Positions 34,111-47,296 of a DNA stretch of 64,000 bases are shown here, piece after piece; the first letter of the stretch is position 1, and each line of letters begins with the position of its first letter. Source of the stretch: Cristatella mucedo (lineage: Eukaryota > Bryozoa > Phylactolaemata > Cristatellidae); NCBI GenBank assembly GCA_009760855.2, contig WPIO01000033.1:216001-280000 (forward strand), given 5' to 3'. The notes under the pieces were generated by a model. The model saw nothing but the letters and a program-made list of their open reading frames with translations. It had not been told where the DNA came from and searched no databases. Position numbers and translations under genes: made by a program.

Positions 34111-35436
34111 TTACTTAACGGGTCTTTCAGATTTGAATTAAAGCTCTTCTGCAGCTCCAAAAATGAGACCATTTAACCAGCTAGCCTTGACCACATTATA
34201 ACGTGCCAGTGAAAAAGCTATTTGGGCTGTACTCCCAACCAACAAGGCTTGCCTTTAAGTAAGCACTTAGCAACCCTTGGTTGTTCTCTAGAGTATGCTG
34301 GATCCAGGTCCCTAAATTAATTCACTTTCTTCTGGTACCCGGCTTAAAATTCAGGTCAAGCGTGAAGAGGGGACGTTTATAATTGCCCGATGGAAGTTGA
34401 ACAAGTTCAAGCTATATGTTTTTTTAGTAAGCTATTTAAATTCGGATGCTGTATCAATTAATTTATCTCATCTGGTTTCTGACTTTTTTATAATGTGACT
34501 CTATTGTGACTACTAGATTTCTGCATTCGACCAAGACTGACCGTTTAGGAGTAAAACTCTTTGTAGCCATTTTTCATATACTGGAAAGAATGTATGTAAA
34601 TTATTTGGCCACATCTTTTGCGATTTCCTCACGCACCACTCTACTAAGGGATGAGACTAATTTTGGTTAAAAAATATATAATGTTGATGCGTTCTCCTCA
34701 ATTTCCTCAAATTATTTGATGAAATCACTTAATTTAAGAGCGATTTGTAAGTTTTGGGAGAAATTTGATAGAAGGCGCTGTCTTCAGCGACAAAATTAAA
34801 CGGATCACTTAGCAAGGCGTACCATTTCTTCAGAAAATATTAACTAAGCCGGAGTACTGCTATGAGTTTACATAATTTTATGAGTCTGAGTTGCCAATCA
34901 AGATTGCTTGCTCGTCCAGTTCGTAAGTGCTTCAAAGAACTACAGCCAATAAATCAGGGTTAGCAGGGAACCCCTGCACTGTGGTGACCCACCCCTGACC
35001 ATGCAACTACTCCAGTGGGAAGAGAACATGCGTAAAGGAGATTGCATGCAACTGTCGGCAATCTCTTTCGAGATTTTGTAATTCAAGGAGGTCTCAAATG
35101 CATGAATGTGTTTCACCTTGTCGGTTTTTAAATGCCAGCACAGACAACATAGGCTTAGGCTTACTTGCAAATATAACACAGCTGCATAAGCCCTTTGATC
35201 AGTACTTTCTTCCGGGCGCTTTTCACTTTCTCATCCGTATTTCAGCATGTACTTCTGACATGTCGTCCACTTTGAAAGCCACAGCCATTCTTTCAAAACT
35301 GAGTGTTTATAAAACTGACACCCGAGAAATTTAGGTCTGTTTGACCTTTTCTTCAGGAATAGCTATTCGTATGAATTCTGAGTAAAGCTAGTCATGTTGC
35401 CACCAGCTCATCCGACTCTCGGCTGTTTGCGGGTCT

Positions 35437-35450
35437 CCAACGAGTATATA
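35437..35450 (+). promoter_or_regulatory. TATA-like motif repeated in each array unit
   Basis: CGAGTATATAAAACC occurs in all four units (about 35441, 39100, 42761 and 46421). It is followed 30-40 bases on by AAGGTAAGC, which would also serve as a splice donor. No ATG-initiated frame of substance follows, so a transcript, if any, may be noncoding. Confidence 0.3.
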
Positions 35451-36296
35451 AAACCTTTGAGCACCGCGCTTTCAAGGTAAGCATTGTCGAAAAGCCAAGA
35501 ACTCGAGACTGCTGCTGTCAAGACAGAACTAAGAGACGGCATTCCCAATGAAGCTACAAATCTCACAGTTGCTCAAGGTATTATCTCCATTCGTGTAAAC
35601 TGCCCTTTTTCAGTTGTTCTTTCGGACCTTTTGGATATTGCACTCTACAAGCACTTGATATTTGTATTATTTTTATGGCCGTTGTCGATAATCTCCCAAG
35701 TCTATACTGCATCTTGGGCATCATGGTGTGTTTTTTATTGCTAGGTGCTTCCAGCAGCTTGCATTCGTGCCAATTCCACTTCGCTGCTGCACAGTTAGCT
35801 AGTCTTCAAGCAGACGGTTTACATGTAATAGATGCAATGCTACTTACCATGAAACATCTGACAGGAGACTCCGGTGGATTTGTTCATCGAGAAATTGTGA
35901 CTGCGTTGCGATTGCTTCTTTGCAACCCAATGGAAGTCACAAATAAACTCCTACACCATGACCTTGAATGTATGTGCTATTTATGAGGACCCGTCACATA
36001 TGCAGAGGTAACCGCATGCTTCCTGCTAGGCACTGGGACAAAGACATTCCACCTTTGAGTGCACTTTAAGCTTGCAAGTTCTACGGTGAACCGGCCAGTC
36101 GAGCTCCTCGCGAAAAGCCAGTTTTAGTGACGCCGATTCCCTGGACATGGATTGAGCAGTCCGTGACCGATATAATGCTCAGAGGCGTGGCCCTAAGTCT
36201 GCATCCGTGATAGTTCACGAGCGGCAAACGCTTTTCGTGATTAGAATAAATTATTTGATTTTGGTTAGAGTATCATAGTGCAAAATCTCATCTCAC

Positions 36297-36434
36297 CTGA
36301 AGTCGAAGCAGGCATAGACGTCGTTGGGAGCATGGCCGTCGTTGGTAGGAATCGCTGTGGCACCCGAGTGTAGGCAGCTGCTACTGACCGTACGGTTGTC
36401 ATTGCAGGTAGAGTAGCCGGTGCAACGGCCGCTG
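36297..36434 (-). CDS. putative Thr/Pro/Ala-rich linker exon, type 1, unit 1
   Basis: A 138-nt frame without stops, bounded by an acceptor (TTTTCTGCCTGCAG) and a consensus donor (TTCAG before GTGAGATG), phase 1 at both ends, so it can be added or lost without shifting frame. It encodes 46 residues such as AAVAPATLPAMTTV and LPTTAMLPTTSMPASTS, the composition of an O-glycosylated stalk. The phase matches the CUB exon donor at 50620 and the trypsin exon acceptor at 28264. The acceptor is CAGCAG, so a three-base alternative start is possible. The call rests on composition, phase and splice sites. Confidence 0.45.
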
Positions 36435-37278
36435 CTGCAGGCAGAAAATTTACAGGGCTGTGAGCTGACTGTTGGTGTGATGTAAGACTCAGCCCTACAA
36501 TAATAAAAGTAGTATAATTGGATGGCCTGCTCAGAGAACTTAATCTCTTTCTAGGCATTTTACATTCGCTGCAAAGATAGCATTAACGATTATTCGTCAA
36601 TTCACAAAACTGCCGCTCCTTTCTACATACGTTCACGGAAGACTCTGCTTTCTAAAAACTACTGGTTACGCTGGTCATGTTCCTTCGTACTCACGCTGCA
36701 GCAACGATCTGTTTTGCAGCATTCCAACAAAGATCTCGTTTTACGCTAATCCTATTGAAATCGTCTCGACTATTTTTCGTGGCAGACGTGACAAGCACTC
36801 AGCCCTCATAATATCGTTACAAAATGATCAGCCAGATAGACGCACAGCTTGTTATTTGCCTGAAGACTCGTGATATATTAGGGACCATGCTAGCAAGCAG
36901 CGAAGAATTAGCATTCTGCCTACCGACAATGCATGGCTAGTGCACAAGCCGTAAGCAACGGCAAATATACCATGAACATGACATTCGGTCTTTCTACGAC
37001 GGCCAATTTTCGGAGAGGACCAATAATGGAAGAAGTGACAAAACGTACATACAACACTGCCTGTGATTTGTCGACGTCAAGAGGTTTTAGATTTGCTTGC
37101 AGTAAGAAACAGCTGACCTTCTGCTACCGAGTGCTGACAGCGACGCAAAGATTGGCGATGCTGTTCTCTCTCAAAAGGCTAACCGCGTTTTGATCCGTCT
37201 TAGACGTAACAGCACAGGCATGCGCCCTAGTGCGCTCTGTAGTGCATACAATATCGCGAATCCAATAGCTGATCTCAC

Positions 37279-37401
37279 CTGCAGTCGAATGGCGCACAGA
37301 TGCCGTAAGTGTAGATGTTGGGGGTTGTGTTGCTGATCGGGAAGGGAGTGAGCTGATCGCCGGTGGTCGCTGTGGTAGTAGAGTAGCCGGTGCAGCCGGT
37401 A
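37279..37401 (-). CDS. putative linker exon, type 2, unit 1
   Basis: A 123-nt stop-free phase 1-1 frame ending at a good donor (CTGCAG before GTGAGATC). It encodes 41 residues such as VPAAPATLLPQRPP and TQPPTSTLTASVRHSTA. It shares GCACCGGCTACTCTA and the donor context with the type 1 exon, so the two look like ancient duplicates. The acceptor (GAGCTACAG) lacks a pyrimidine tract, which weakens the call. Confidence 0.35.
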
Positions 37402-37775
37402 CTGTAGCTCTTGGCTGGTCGGTGCTTTTATGAACAGCTTGTTGGTGTGCAGAATAAGTTGGTCCTAAAATTCAGCGATCGACACCATAGCTTGCACTTA
37501 CTCAAGTTTCCGAATGGCGTCGCAAGACGTGGTGAAATCTTCGGCCTACATTTCGGAGTGATTGCACCCACAGCATTCAAGATGCATCTGCCCAACGAGT
37601 CAGCAGAAAGCAGTCCAAGCATTGCCTAGCATTGAGTACATATATTGAGAGACTCGCATGAACTGAGTCGGATAGTAAGCAAATGGCACGTGACGAATGT
37701 GACCAGTAACCTCAGTATTCAGGAAGCTATTTAAATACTGGCCTGTTTGTGCACCGTATGATACTTAACCTTTGA

Positions 37776-38130
37776 CGGGTCTTTCAGATTTGAATTAAAG
37801 CTCTTCTGCAGCTCCAAAAATGAGACCATTTAACCAGCTAGCCTTGACCACATTATAACGTGCCAGTGAATAAGCTATTTGGGCTGTACTCCCAACCAAC
37901 AAGGCTTGCCTTTAAGTAAGCACTTAGCAACCCTTGGTTGTTCTCTGGAGTATGCTGGATCCAGGGCCGTAAATTAATTCACTTTCTTCTGGTACCCGGC
38001 TTAAAATTCAGGTCAAGCGTAAAGAGGGGACGTTTGTAATTGCCCGATGGAAGTTGAACAAGTTTAAGCTATATGTGTTTTTAGGAAGCTATTTAAATTC
38101 GGATGCTGTATCAATTAATTTATCTCATCT
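37776..38130. repeat. start of array unit 2
   Basis: GGGTCTTTCAGATTTGAATTAAAGC marks each unit start (34118, 37776, 41434, 45095). Unit 2 carries private changes, such as GTGAATAAGC for GTGAAAAAGC and CAGGGCCGTAAA for CAGGTCCCTAAA, that are absent from units 1, 3 and 4. Confidence 0.8.
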
Positions 38131-39954
38131 GGTTTCTTACTTTTTTATAATGTGACTCTATTGTGACTACTAGATTTCTGCATTCGACCAAGACTGACCG
38201 TTTAGGAGTAAAACTCTTTGTAGCCATTTTTCATATACTGGAAAGAATGTATGTAAATTATTTGGCCACATCTTTTGCGATTTCCTCACGCACCACTCTA
38301 CTAAGGGATGAGACTAATTTTGGTTAAAAAATATATAATGTTGATGCGTTCTCCTCAATTTCCTCAAATTATTTGATGAAATCACTTAATTTAAGAGCGA
38401 TTTGTAAGTTTTGGGAGAAATTTGATAGAAGGCGCTGTCTTCAGCGACAAAATTAAACGGATCACTTAGCAAGGCGTACCATTTCTTCAGAAAATATTAA
38501 CTAAGCCGGAGTACTGCTATGAGTTTACATAATTTTATGAGTCTGAGTTGCCAATCAAGATTGCTTGCTCGTCCAGTTCGTAAGTGCTTCAAAGAACTAC
38601 AGCCAATAAATCAGGGTTAGCAGGGAACCCCTGCACTGTGGTGACCCACCCCTGACCATGCAACTACTCCAGTGGGAAGAGAACATGCGTAAAGGAGATT
38701 GCATGCAACTGTCGGCAATCTCTTTCGAGATTTTGTAATTCAAGGAGGTCTCAAATGCATGAATGTGTTTCACCTTGTCGGTTTTTAAATGCCAGCACAG
38801 ACAACATAGGCTTAGGCTTACTTGCAAATATAACACAGCTGCATAAGCCCTTTGATCAGTACTTTCTTCCGGGCGTTTTTTCACTTTCTCATCCGTATTT
38901 CAGCATGTACTTCTGACATGTCGTCCACTTTGAAAGCCACAGCCATTCTTTCAAAACTGAGTGTTTATAAAACTGACACCCGAGAAATTTAGGTCTGTTT
39001 GACCTTTTCTTCAGGAATAGCTATTCGTATGAATTCTGAGTAAAGCTAGTCATGTTGCCACCAGCTCATCCGACTCTCGGCTGTTTGCGGGTCTCCAACG
39101 AGTATATAAAACCTTTGAGCACCGCGCTTTCAAGGTAAGCATTGTCGAAAAGCCAAGAACTCGAGACTGCTGCTGTCAAGACAGAACTAAGAGACGGCAT
39201 TCCCAATGAAGCTACAAATCTCACAGTTGCTCAAGGTATTATCTCCATTCGTGTAAACTGCCCTTCTTCAGTTGTTCTTTCGGACCTTTTGGATATTGCA
39301 CTCTACAAGCACTTGATATTTGTATTATTTTTATGGCCGTTGTCGATAATCTCCCAAGTCTATACTGCATCTTGGGCATCATGGTGTAATTTTTATTGCT
39401 AGGTGCTTCCAGCAGCTTGCATTCGTGCCAATTCCACTTCGCTGCTGCACAGTTAGCTAGTCTTCAAGCAGACGGTTTACATGTAATAGATGCAATGCTA
39501 CTTACCATGAAACATCTGACAGGAGACTCCGGTGGATTTGTTCATCGAGAAATTGTGACTGCGTTGCGATTGCTTCTTTGCAACCCAATGGAAGTCACAA
39601 ATAAACTCCTACACCATGACCTTGAATGTATGTGCTATTTATGAGGACCCGTCACATATGCAGAGGTAACCGCATGCTTCCTGCTAGGCACTGGGACAAA
39701 GACATTCCACCTTTGAGTGCACTTTAAGCTTGCAAGTTCTACGGTGAACCGGCCAGTCGAGCTCCTCGCGAAAAGCCAGTTTTAGTGACGCCGATTCCCT
39801 GGACATGGATTGAGCAGTCCGTGACCGATATAATGCTCAGAGGCGTGGCCCTAAGTCTGCATCCGTGATAGTTCACGAGCGGCAAACGCTTTTCGTGATT
39901 AGAATAAATTATTTGATTTTGGTTAGAGTATCATAGTGCAAAATCTCATCTCAC

Positions 39955-40092
39955 CTGAAGTCGAAGCAGGCATAGACGTCGTTGGGAGCATGGCCGTCGT
40001 TGGTAGGAATCGCTGTGGCACCCGAGTGTAGGCAGCTGCTACTGACCGTACGGTTGTCATTGCAGGTAGAGTAGCCGGTGCAACGGCCGCTG
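39955..40092 (-). CDS. putative linker exon, type 1, unit 2
   Basis: Copy of the exon at 36297-36434 with the same splice sites and open frame; I see no difference in the coding part. Confidence 0.45.
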
Positions 40093-40937
40093 CTGCAGGC
40101 AGAAAATTTACAGGGCTGTGAGCTGACTGTTGGTGTGATGTAAGACTCAGCCCTACAATAATAAAAGTAGTATAATTGGATGGCCTGCTCAGAGAACTTA
40201 ATCTCTTTCTAGGCATTTTACATTCGCTGCAAAGATAGCATTAACGATTATTCGTCAATTCACAAAACTGCCGCTCCTTTCTACATACGTTCACGGAAGA
40301 CTCTGCTTTCTAAAAACTACTGGTTACGCTGGTCATGTTCCTTCGTACTCACGCTGCAGCAACGATCTGTTTTGCAGCATTCCAACAAAGATCTCGTTTT
40401 ACGCTAATCCTATTGAAATCGTCTCGACTATTTTTCGTGGCAGACGTGACAAGCACTCAGCCCTCATAATATCGTTACAAAATGATCAGCCAGATAGACG
40501 CACAGCTTGTTATTTGCCTGAAGACTCGTGATATATTAGGGACCATGCTAGCAAGCAGCGAAGAATTAGCATTCTGCCTACCGACAATGCATGGCTAGTG
40601 CACAAGCCGTAAGCAACGGCAAATATACCATGAACATGACATTCGGTCTTTCTACGACGGCCAATTTTCGGAGAGGACCAATAATGGAAGAAGTGACAAA
40701 ACGTACATACAACACTGCCTGTGATTTGTCGACGTCAAGAGGTTTTAGATTTGCTTGCAGTAAGAAACAGCTGACCTTCTTTCTACCGAGTGCTGACAGC
40801 GACGCAAAGACTGGCGATGCTGTTCTCTCTCAAAAGGCTAACCGCGTTTTGATCCGTCTTAGACGTAACAGCACAGGCACGCGCCCTAGTGCGCTCTGTA
40901 GTGCATACAATATCGCGAATCCAATAGCTGATCTCAC

Positions 40938-41060
40938 CTGCAGTCGAATGGCGCACAGATGCCGTAAGTGTAGATGTTGGGGGTTGTGTTGCTGATCGGG
41001 AAGGGAGTGAGCTGATCGCCGGTGGTCGCTGTGGTAGTAGAGTAGCCGGTGCAGCCGGTA
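40938..41060 (-). CDS. putative linker exon, type 2, unit 2
   Basis: Copy of the exon at 37279-37401 with the same donor, acceptor and open frame. Confidence 0.35.
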
Positions 41061-42799
41061 CTGTAGCTCTTGGCTGGTCGGTGCTTTTATGAACAGCTTG
41101 TTGGTGTGCAGAATAAGTTGGTCCTAAAATTCAGCGATCGACACCATAGCTTGCACTTACTCAAGTTTCCGAATGGCGTCGCAAGACATGGTGAAATCTT
41201 CGGCCTACATTTCGGAGTGATTGCACCCACAGCATTCAAGATGCATCTGCCCAACGAGTCAGCAGAAATCAGTCCAAGCATTGCCTAGCATTGAGTACAT
41301 ATATTGAGAGACTCGCATGAACTGAGTCGGATAGTAAGCAAATGGCACGTGACGAATGTGACCAGTAACCTCAGTATTCAGGAAGCTATTTAAATACTGG
41401 CCTGTTTGTGCACCGTATAATACTTAACCTTTGACGGGTCTTTCAGATTTGAATTAAAGCTCTTCTGCAGCTCCAAAAATGAGACCATTTAACCAGCTAG
41501 CCTTGACCACATTATAACGTGCCAGTGAAAAAGCTATTTGGGCTGTACTCCCAACCAACAAGGCTTGCCTTTAAGTAAGCACTTAGCAACCCTTGGTTGT
41601 TCTCTAGAGTATGCTGGATCCAGGTCCCTAAATTAATTCACTTTCTTCTGGTACCTGGCTTAAAATTCAGGTCAAGCGTGAAGAGGGGACGTTTATAATT
41701 GCCCGATGGAAGTTGAACAAGTTCAAGCTATATGTTTTTTTAGTAAGCTATTTAAATTCGGATGCTGTATCAATTAATTTATCTCATCTGGTTTCTGACT
41801 TTTTTATAATGTGACTCTATTGTGACTACTAGATTTCTGCATTCGACCAAGACTGACCGTTTAGGAGTAAAACTCTTTGTAGCCATTTTTCATATACTGG
41901 AAAGAATGTATGTAAATTATTTGGCCACATCTTTTGCGATTTCCTCACGCACCACTCTACTAAGGGATGAGACTAATTTTGGTTAAAAAATATATAATGT
42001 TGATGCGTTCTCCTCAATTTCCTCAAATTATTTGATGAAATCACTTAATTTAAGAGCGATTTGTAAGTTTTGGGAGAAATTTGATAGAAGGCGCTGTCTT
42101 CAGCGACAAAATTAAACGGATCACTTAGCAAGGCGTACCATTTCTTCAGAAAATATTAACTAAGCCGGAGTACTGCTATGAGTTTACATAATTTTATGAG
42201 TCTGAGTTGCCAATCAAGATTGCTTGCTCGTCCAGTTCGTAAGTGCTTCAAAGAACTACAGCCAATAAATCAGGGTTAGCAGGGAACCCCTGCACTGTGG
42301 TGACCCACCCCTGACCATGCAACTACTCCAGTGGGAAGAGAACATGCGTAAAGGAGATTGCATGCAACTGTCGGCAATCTCTTTCGAGATTTTGTAATTC
42401 AAGGAGGTCTCAAATGCATGAATGTGTTTCACCTTGTCGGTTTTTAAATGCCAGCACAGACAACATAGGCTTAGGCTTACTTGCAAATATAACACAGCTG
42501 CATAAGCCCTTTGATCAGTACTTTCTTCCGGGCGCTTTTCACTTTCTCATCCGTATTTCAGCATGTACTTCTGACATGTCGTCCACTTTGAAAGCCACAG
42601 CCATTCTTTCAAAACTGAGTGTTTATAAAACTGACACCCGAGAAATTTAGGTCTGTTTGACCTTTTCTTCAGGAATAGCTATTCGTATGAATTCTGAGTA
42701 AAGCTAGTCATGTTGCCACCAGCTCATCCGACTCTCGGCTGTTTGCGGGTCTCCAACGAGTATATAAAACCTTTGAGCACCGCGCTTTCAAGGTAAGCA

Positions 42800-43303
42800 T
42801 TGTCGAAAAGCCAAGAACTCGAGACTGCTGCTGTCAAGACAGAACTAAGAGACGGCATTCCCAATGAAGCTACAAATCTCACAGTTGCTCAAGGTATTAT
42901 CTCCATTCGTGTAAACTGCCCTTTTTTCAGTTGTTCTTTCGGACCTTTTGGATATTGCACTCTACAAGCACTTGATATTTGTATTATTTTTATGGCCGTT
43001 GTCGATAATCTCCCAAGTCTATACTGCATCTTGGGCATCATGGTGTGTTTTTTATTGCTAGGTGCTTCCAGCAGCTTGCATTCGTGCCAATTCCACTTCG
43101 CTGCTGCACAGTTAGCTAGTCTTCAAGCAGACGGTTTACATGTAATAGATGCAATGCTACTTACCATGAAACATCTGACAGGAGACTCCGGTGGATTTGT
43201 TCATCGAGAAATTGTGACTGCGTTGCGATTGCTTCTTTGCAACCCAATGGAAGTCACAAATAAACTCCTACACCATGACCTTGAATGTATGTGCTATTTA
43301 TGA
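42800..43303 (+). other. open frame specific to array unit 3
   Basis: In unit 3 a run of six T residues joins two frames that are split in units 1, 2 and 4, giving 167 open codons. The frame starts with TTG, not ATG. It contains GDSGG but nothing after it resembles a trypsin. It matches no family I know. It is more likely a by-product of the repeat than a gene. Confidence 0.15.
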
Positions 43304-43613
43304 GGACCCGTCACATATGCAGAGGTAACCGCATGCTTCCTGCTAGGCACTGGGACAAAGACATTCCACCTTTGAGTGCACTTTAAGCTTGCAAGTTCTA
43401 CGGTGAACCGGCCAGTCGAGCTCCTCGCGAAAAGCCAGTTTTAGTGACGCCGATTCCCTGGACATGGATTGAGCAGTCCGTGACCGATATAATGCTCAGA
43501 GGCGTGGCCCTAAGTCTGCATCCGTGATAGTTCACGAGCGGCAAACGCTTTTCGTGATTAGAATAAATTATTTGATTTTGGTTAGAGTATCATAGTGCAA
43601 AATCTCATCTCAC

Positions 43614-43751
43614 CTGAAGTCGAAGCAGGCATAGACGTCGTTGGGAGCATGGCCGTCGTTGGTAGGAATCGCTGTGGCACCCGAGTGTAGGCAGCTGCTA
43701 CTGACCGTACGGTTGTCATTGCAGGTAGAGTAGCCGGTGCAACGGCCGCTG
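43614..43751 (-). CDS. putative linker exon, type 1, unit 3
   Basis: Third complete copy of the type 1 exon, with the same splice sites and frame. Confidence 0.45.
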
Positions 43752-44598
43752 CTGCAGGCAGAAAATTTACAGGGCTGTGAGCTGACTGTTGGTGTGATGT
43801 AAGACTCAGCCCTACAATAATAAAAGTAGTATAATTGGATGGCCTGCTCAGAGAACTTAATCTCTTTCTAGGCATTTTACATTCGCTGCAAAGATAGCAT
43901 TAACGATTATTCGTCAATTCACAAAACTGCCGCTCCTTTCTACATACGTTCACGGAAGACTCTGCTTTCTAAAAACTACTGGTTACGCTGGTCATGTTCC
44001 TTCGTACTCACGCTGCAGCAACGATCTGTTTTGCAGCATTCCAACAAAGATCTCGTTTTACGCTAATCCTATTGAAATCGTCTCGACTATTTTTCGTGGC
44101 AGACGTGACAAGCACTCAGCCCTCATAATATCGTTACAAAATGATCAGCCAGATAGACGCACAGCTTGTTATTTGCCTGAAGACTCGTGATATATTAGGG
44201 ACCATGCTAGCAAGCAGCGAAGAATTAGCATTCTGCCTACCGACAATGCATGGCTAGTGCACAAGCCGTAAGCAACGGCAAATATACCATGAACATGACA
44301 TTCGGTCTTTCTACGACGGCCAATTTTCGGAGAGGACCAATAATGGAAGAAGTGACAAAACGTACATACAACACTGCCTGTGATTTGTCGACGTCAAGAG
44401 GTTTTAGATTTGCTTGCAGTAAGAAACAGCTGACCTTCTTCTGCTACTGAGTGCTGACAGCGACGCAAAGACTGGCGATGCTGTTCTCTCTCAAAAGGCT
44501 AACCGCGTTTTGATCCGTCTTAGACGTAACAGCACAGGCACGCGCCCTAGTGCGCTCTGTAGTGCATACAATATCGCGAATCCAATAGCTGATCTCAC

Positions 44599-44721
44599 CT
44601 GCAGTCGAATGGCGCACAGATGCCGTAAGTGTAGATGTTGGGGGTTGTGTTGCTGATCGGGAAGGGAGTGAGCTGATCGCCGGTGGTCGCTGTGGTAGTA
44701 GAGTAGCCGGTGCAGCCGGTA
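44599..44721 (-). CDS. putative linker exon, type 2, unit 3
   Basis: Third copy of the type 2 exon. Because the next type 1 exon upstream (47297) is cut, this is the first complete linker exon met when reading the gene 5' to 3' on the minus strand. Confidence 0.35.
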
Positions 44722-47296
44722 CTGTAGCTCTTGGCTGGTCGGTGCTTTTATGAACAGCTTGTTGGTGTGCAGAATAAGTTGGTCCTAAAATTCAGCGATC
44801 GACACCATAGCTTGCACTTACTCAAGTTTCCGAATGGCGTCGCAAGACATGGTGAAATCTTCGGCCTACATTTCGGAGTGATTGCACCCACAGCATTCAA
44901 GATGCATCTGCCCAACGAGTCAGCAGAAATCAGTCCAAGCATTGCCTAGCATTGAGTAAATATATTGAGAGACTCGCATGAACTGAGTCGGATAGTAAGC
45001 AAATGGCACGTGACGAATGTGACCAGTAAACTCAGTATTCAGGAAGCTATTTAAATACTGGCCTGTTTGTGCACCGTATAATACTTAACCTTTGACGGGT
45101 CTTTCAGATTTGAATTAAAGCTCTTCTGCAGCTCCAAAAATGAGACCATTTAACCAGCTAGCCTTGACCACATTATAACGTGCCAGTGAAAAAGCTATTT
45201 GGGCTGTACTCCCAACCAACAAGGCTTGCCTTTAAGTAAGCACTTAGCAACCCTTGGTTGTTCTCTAGAGTATGCTGGATCCAGGTCCCTAAATTAATTC
45301 ACTTTCTTCTGGTACCCGGCTTAAAATTCAGGTCAAGCGTGAAGAGGGGACGTTTATAATTGCCCGATGGAAGTTGAACAAGTTCAAGCTATATGTTTTT
45401 TTAGTAAGCTATTTAAATTCGGATGCTGTATCAATTAATTTATCTCATCTGGTTTCTGACTTTTTTATAATGTGACTCTATTGTGACTACTAGATTTCTG
45501 CATTCGACCAAGACTGACCGTTTAGGAGTAAAACTCTTTGTAGCCATTTTTTTTCATATACTGGAAAGAATGTATGTAAATTATTTGGCCACATCTTTTG
45601 CGATTTCCTCACGCACCACTCTACTAAGGGATGAGACTAATTTTGGTTAAAAAATATATAATGTTGATGCGTTCTCCTCAATTTCCTCAAATTATTTGAT
45701 GAAATCACTTAATTTAAGAGCGATTTGTAAGTTTTGGGAGAAATTTGATAGAAGGCGCTGTCTTCAGCGACAAAATTAAACGGATCACTTAGCAAGGCGT
45801 ACCATTTCTTCAGAAAATATTAACTAAGCCGGAGTACTGCTATGAGTTTACATAATTTTATGAGTCTGAGTTGCCAATCAAGATTGCTTGCTCGTCCAGT
45901 TCGTAAGTGCTTCAAAGAACTACAGCCAATAAATCAGGGTTAGCAGGGAACCCCTGCACTGTGGTGACCCACCCCTGACCATGCAACTACTCCAGTGGGA
46001 AGAGAACATGCGTAAAGGAGATTGCATGCAACTGTCGGCAATCTCTTTCGAGATTTTGTAATTCAAGGAGGTCTCAAATGCATGAATGTGTTTCACCTTG
46101 TCGGTTTTTAAATGCCAGCACAGACAACATAGGCTTAGGCTTACTTGCAAATATAACACAGCTGCATAAGCCCTTTGATCAGTACTTTCTTCCGGGCGCT
46201 TTTCACTTTCTCATCCGTATTTCAGCATGTACTTCTGACATGTCGTCCACTTTGAAAGCCACAGCCATTCTTTCAAAACTGAGTGTTTATAAAACTGACA
46301 CCCGAGAAATTTAGGTCTGTTTGACCTTTTCTTCAGGAATAGCTATTCGTATGAATTCTGAGTAAAGCTAGTCATGTTGCCACCAGCTCATCCGACTCTC
46401 GGCTGTTTGCGGGTCTCCAACGAGTATATAAAACCTTTGAGCACCGCGCTTTCAAGGTAAGCATTGTCGAAAAGCCAAGAACTCGAGACTGCTGCTGTCA
46501 AGACAGAACTAAGAGACGGCATTCCCAATGAAGCTACAAATCTCACAGTTGCTCAAGGTATTATCTCCATTCGTGTAAACTGCCCTTCTTCAGTTGTTCT
46601 TTCGGACCTTTTGGATATTGCACTCTACAAGCACTTGATATTTGTATTATTTTTATGGCCGTTGTCGATAATCTCCCAAGTCTATACTGCATCTTGGGCA
46701 TCATGGTGTGTTTTTTATTGCTAGGTGCTTCCAGCAGCTTGCATTCGTGCCAATTCCACTTCGCTGCTGCACAGTTAGCTAGTCTTCAAGCAGACGGTTT
46801 ACATGTAATAGATGCAATGCTACTTACCATGAAACATCTGACAGGAGACTCCGGTGGATTTGTTCATCGAGAAATTGTGACTGCGTTGCGATTGCTTCTT
46901 TGCAACCCAATGGAAGTCACAAATAAACTCCTACACCATGACCTTGAATGTATGTGCTATTTATGAGGACCCGTCACATATGCAGAGGTAACCGCATGCT
47001 TCCTGCTAGGCACTGGGACAAAGACATTCCACCTTTGAGTGCACTTTAAGCTTGCAAGTTCTACGGTGAACCGGCCAGTCGAGCTCCTCGCGAAAAGCCA
47101 GTTTTAGTGACGCCGATTCCCTGGACATGGATTGAGCAGTCCGTGACCGATATAATGCTCAGAGGCGTGGCCCTAAGTCTGCATCCGTGATAGTTCACGA
47201 GCGGCAAACGCTTTTCGTGATTAGAATAAATCGTTTGATTTTGGTTAGAGTATCATAGTGCAAAATCTCATCTCACCTGAAGTCGAAGCAGGCATA

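Noticed and set aside
34940-35334. Overlapping 78-95-codon frames on both strands in each array unit
   Set aside because: Both strands are open over the same bases and neither shows family features or splice context.
35848-35925. Plus-strand GDSGG motif in each array unit, preceded by CTGACAG, as a possible trypsin serine exon
   Set aside because: The residues after it (FVHREIVTALRLLL) do not resemble a trypsin, and the old diverged copy reads GNSGG. A chance match is more likely.
36933-37193. 86-codon plus-strand frame repeated in each array unit
   Set aside because: The units differ by indels that shift its end (CTTCTGCTACCG, CTTCTTTCTACCG, CTTCTTCTGCTACTG), and no domain is visible; no sign of protein-level constraint.
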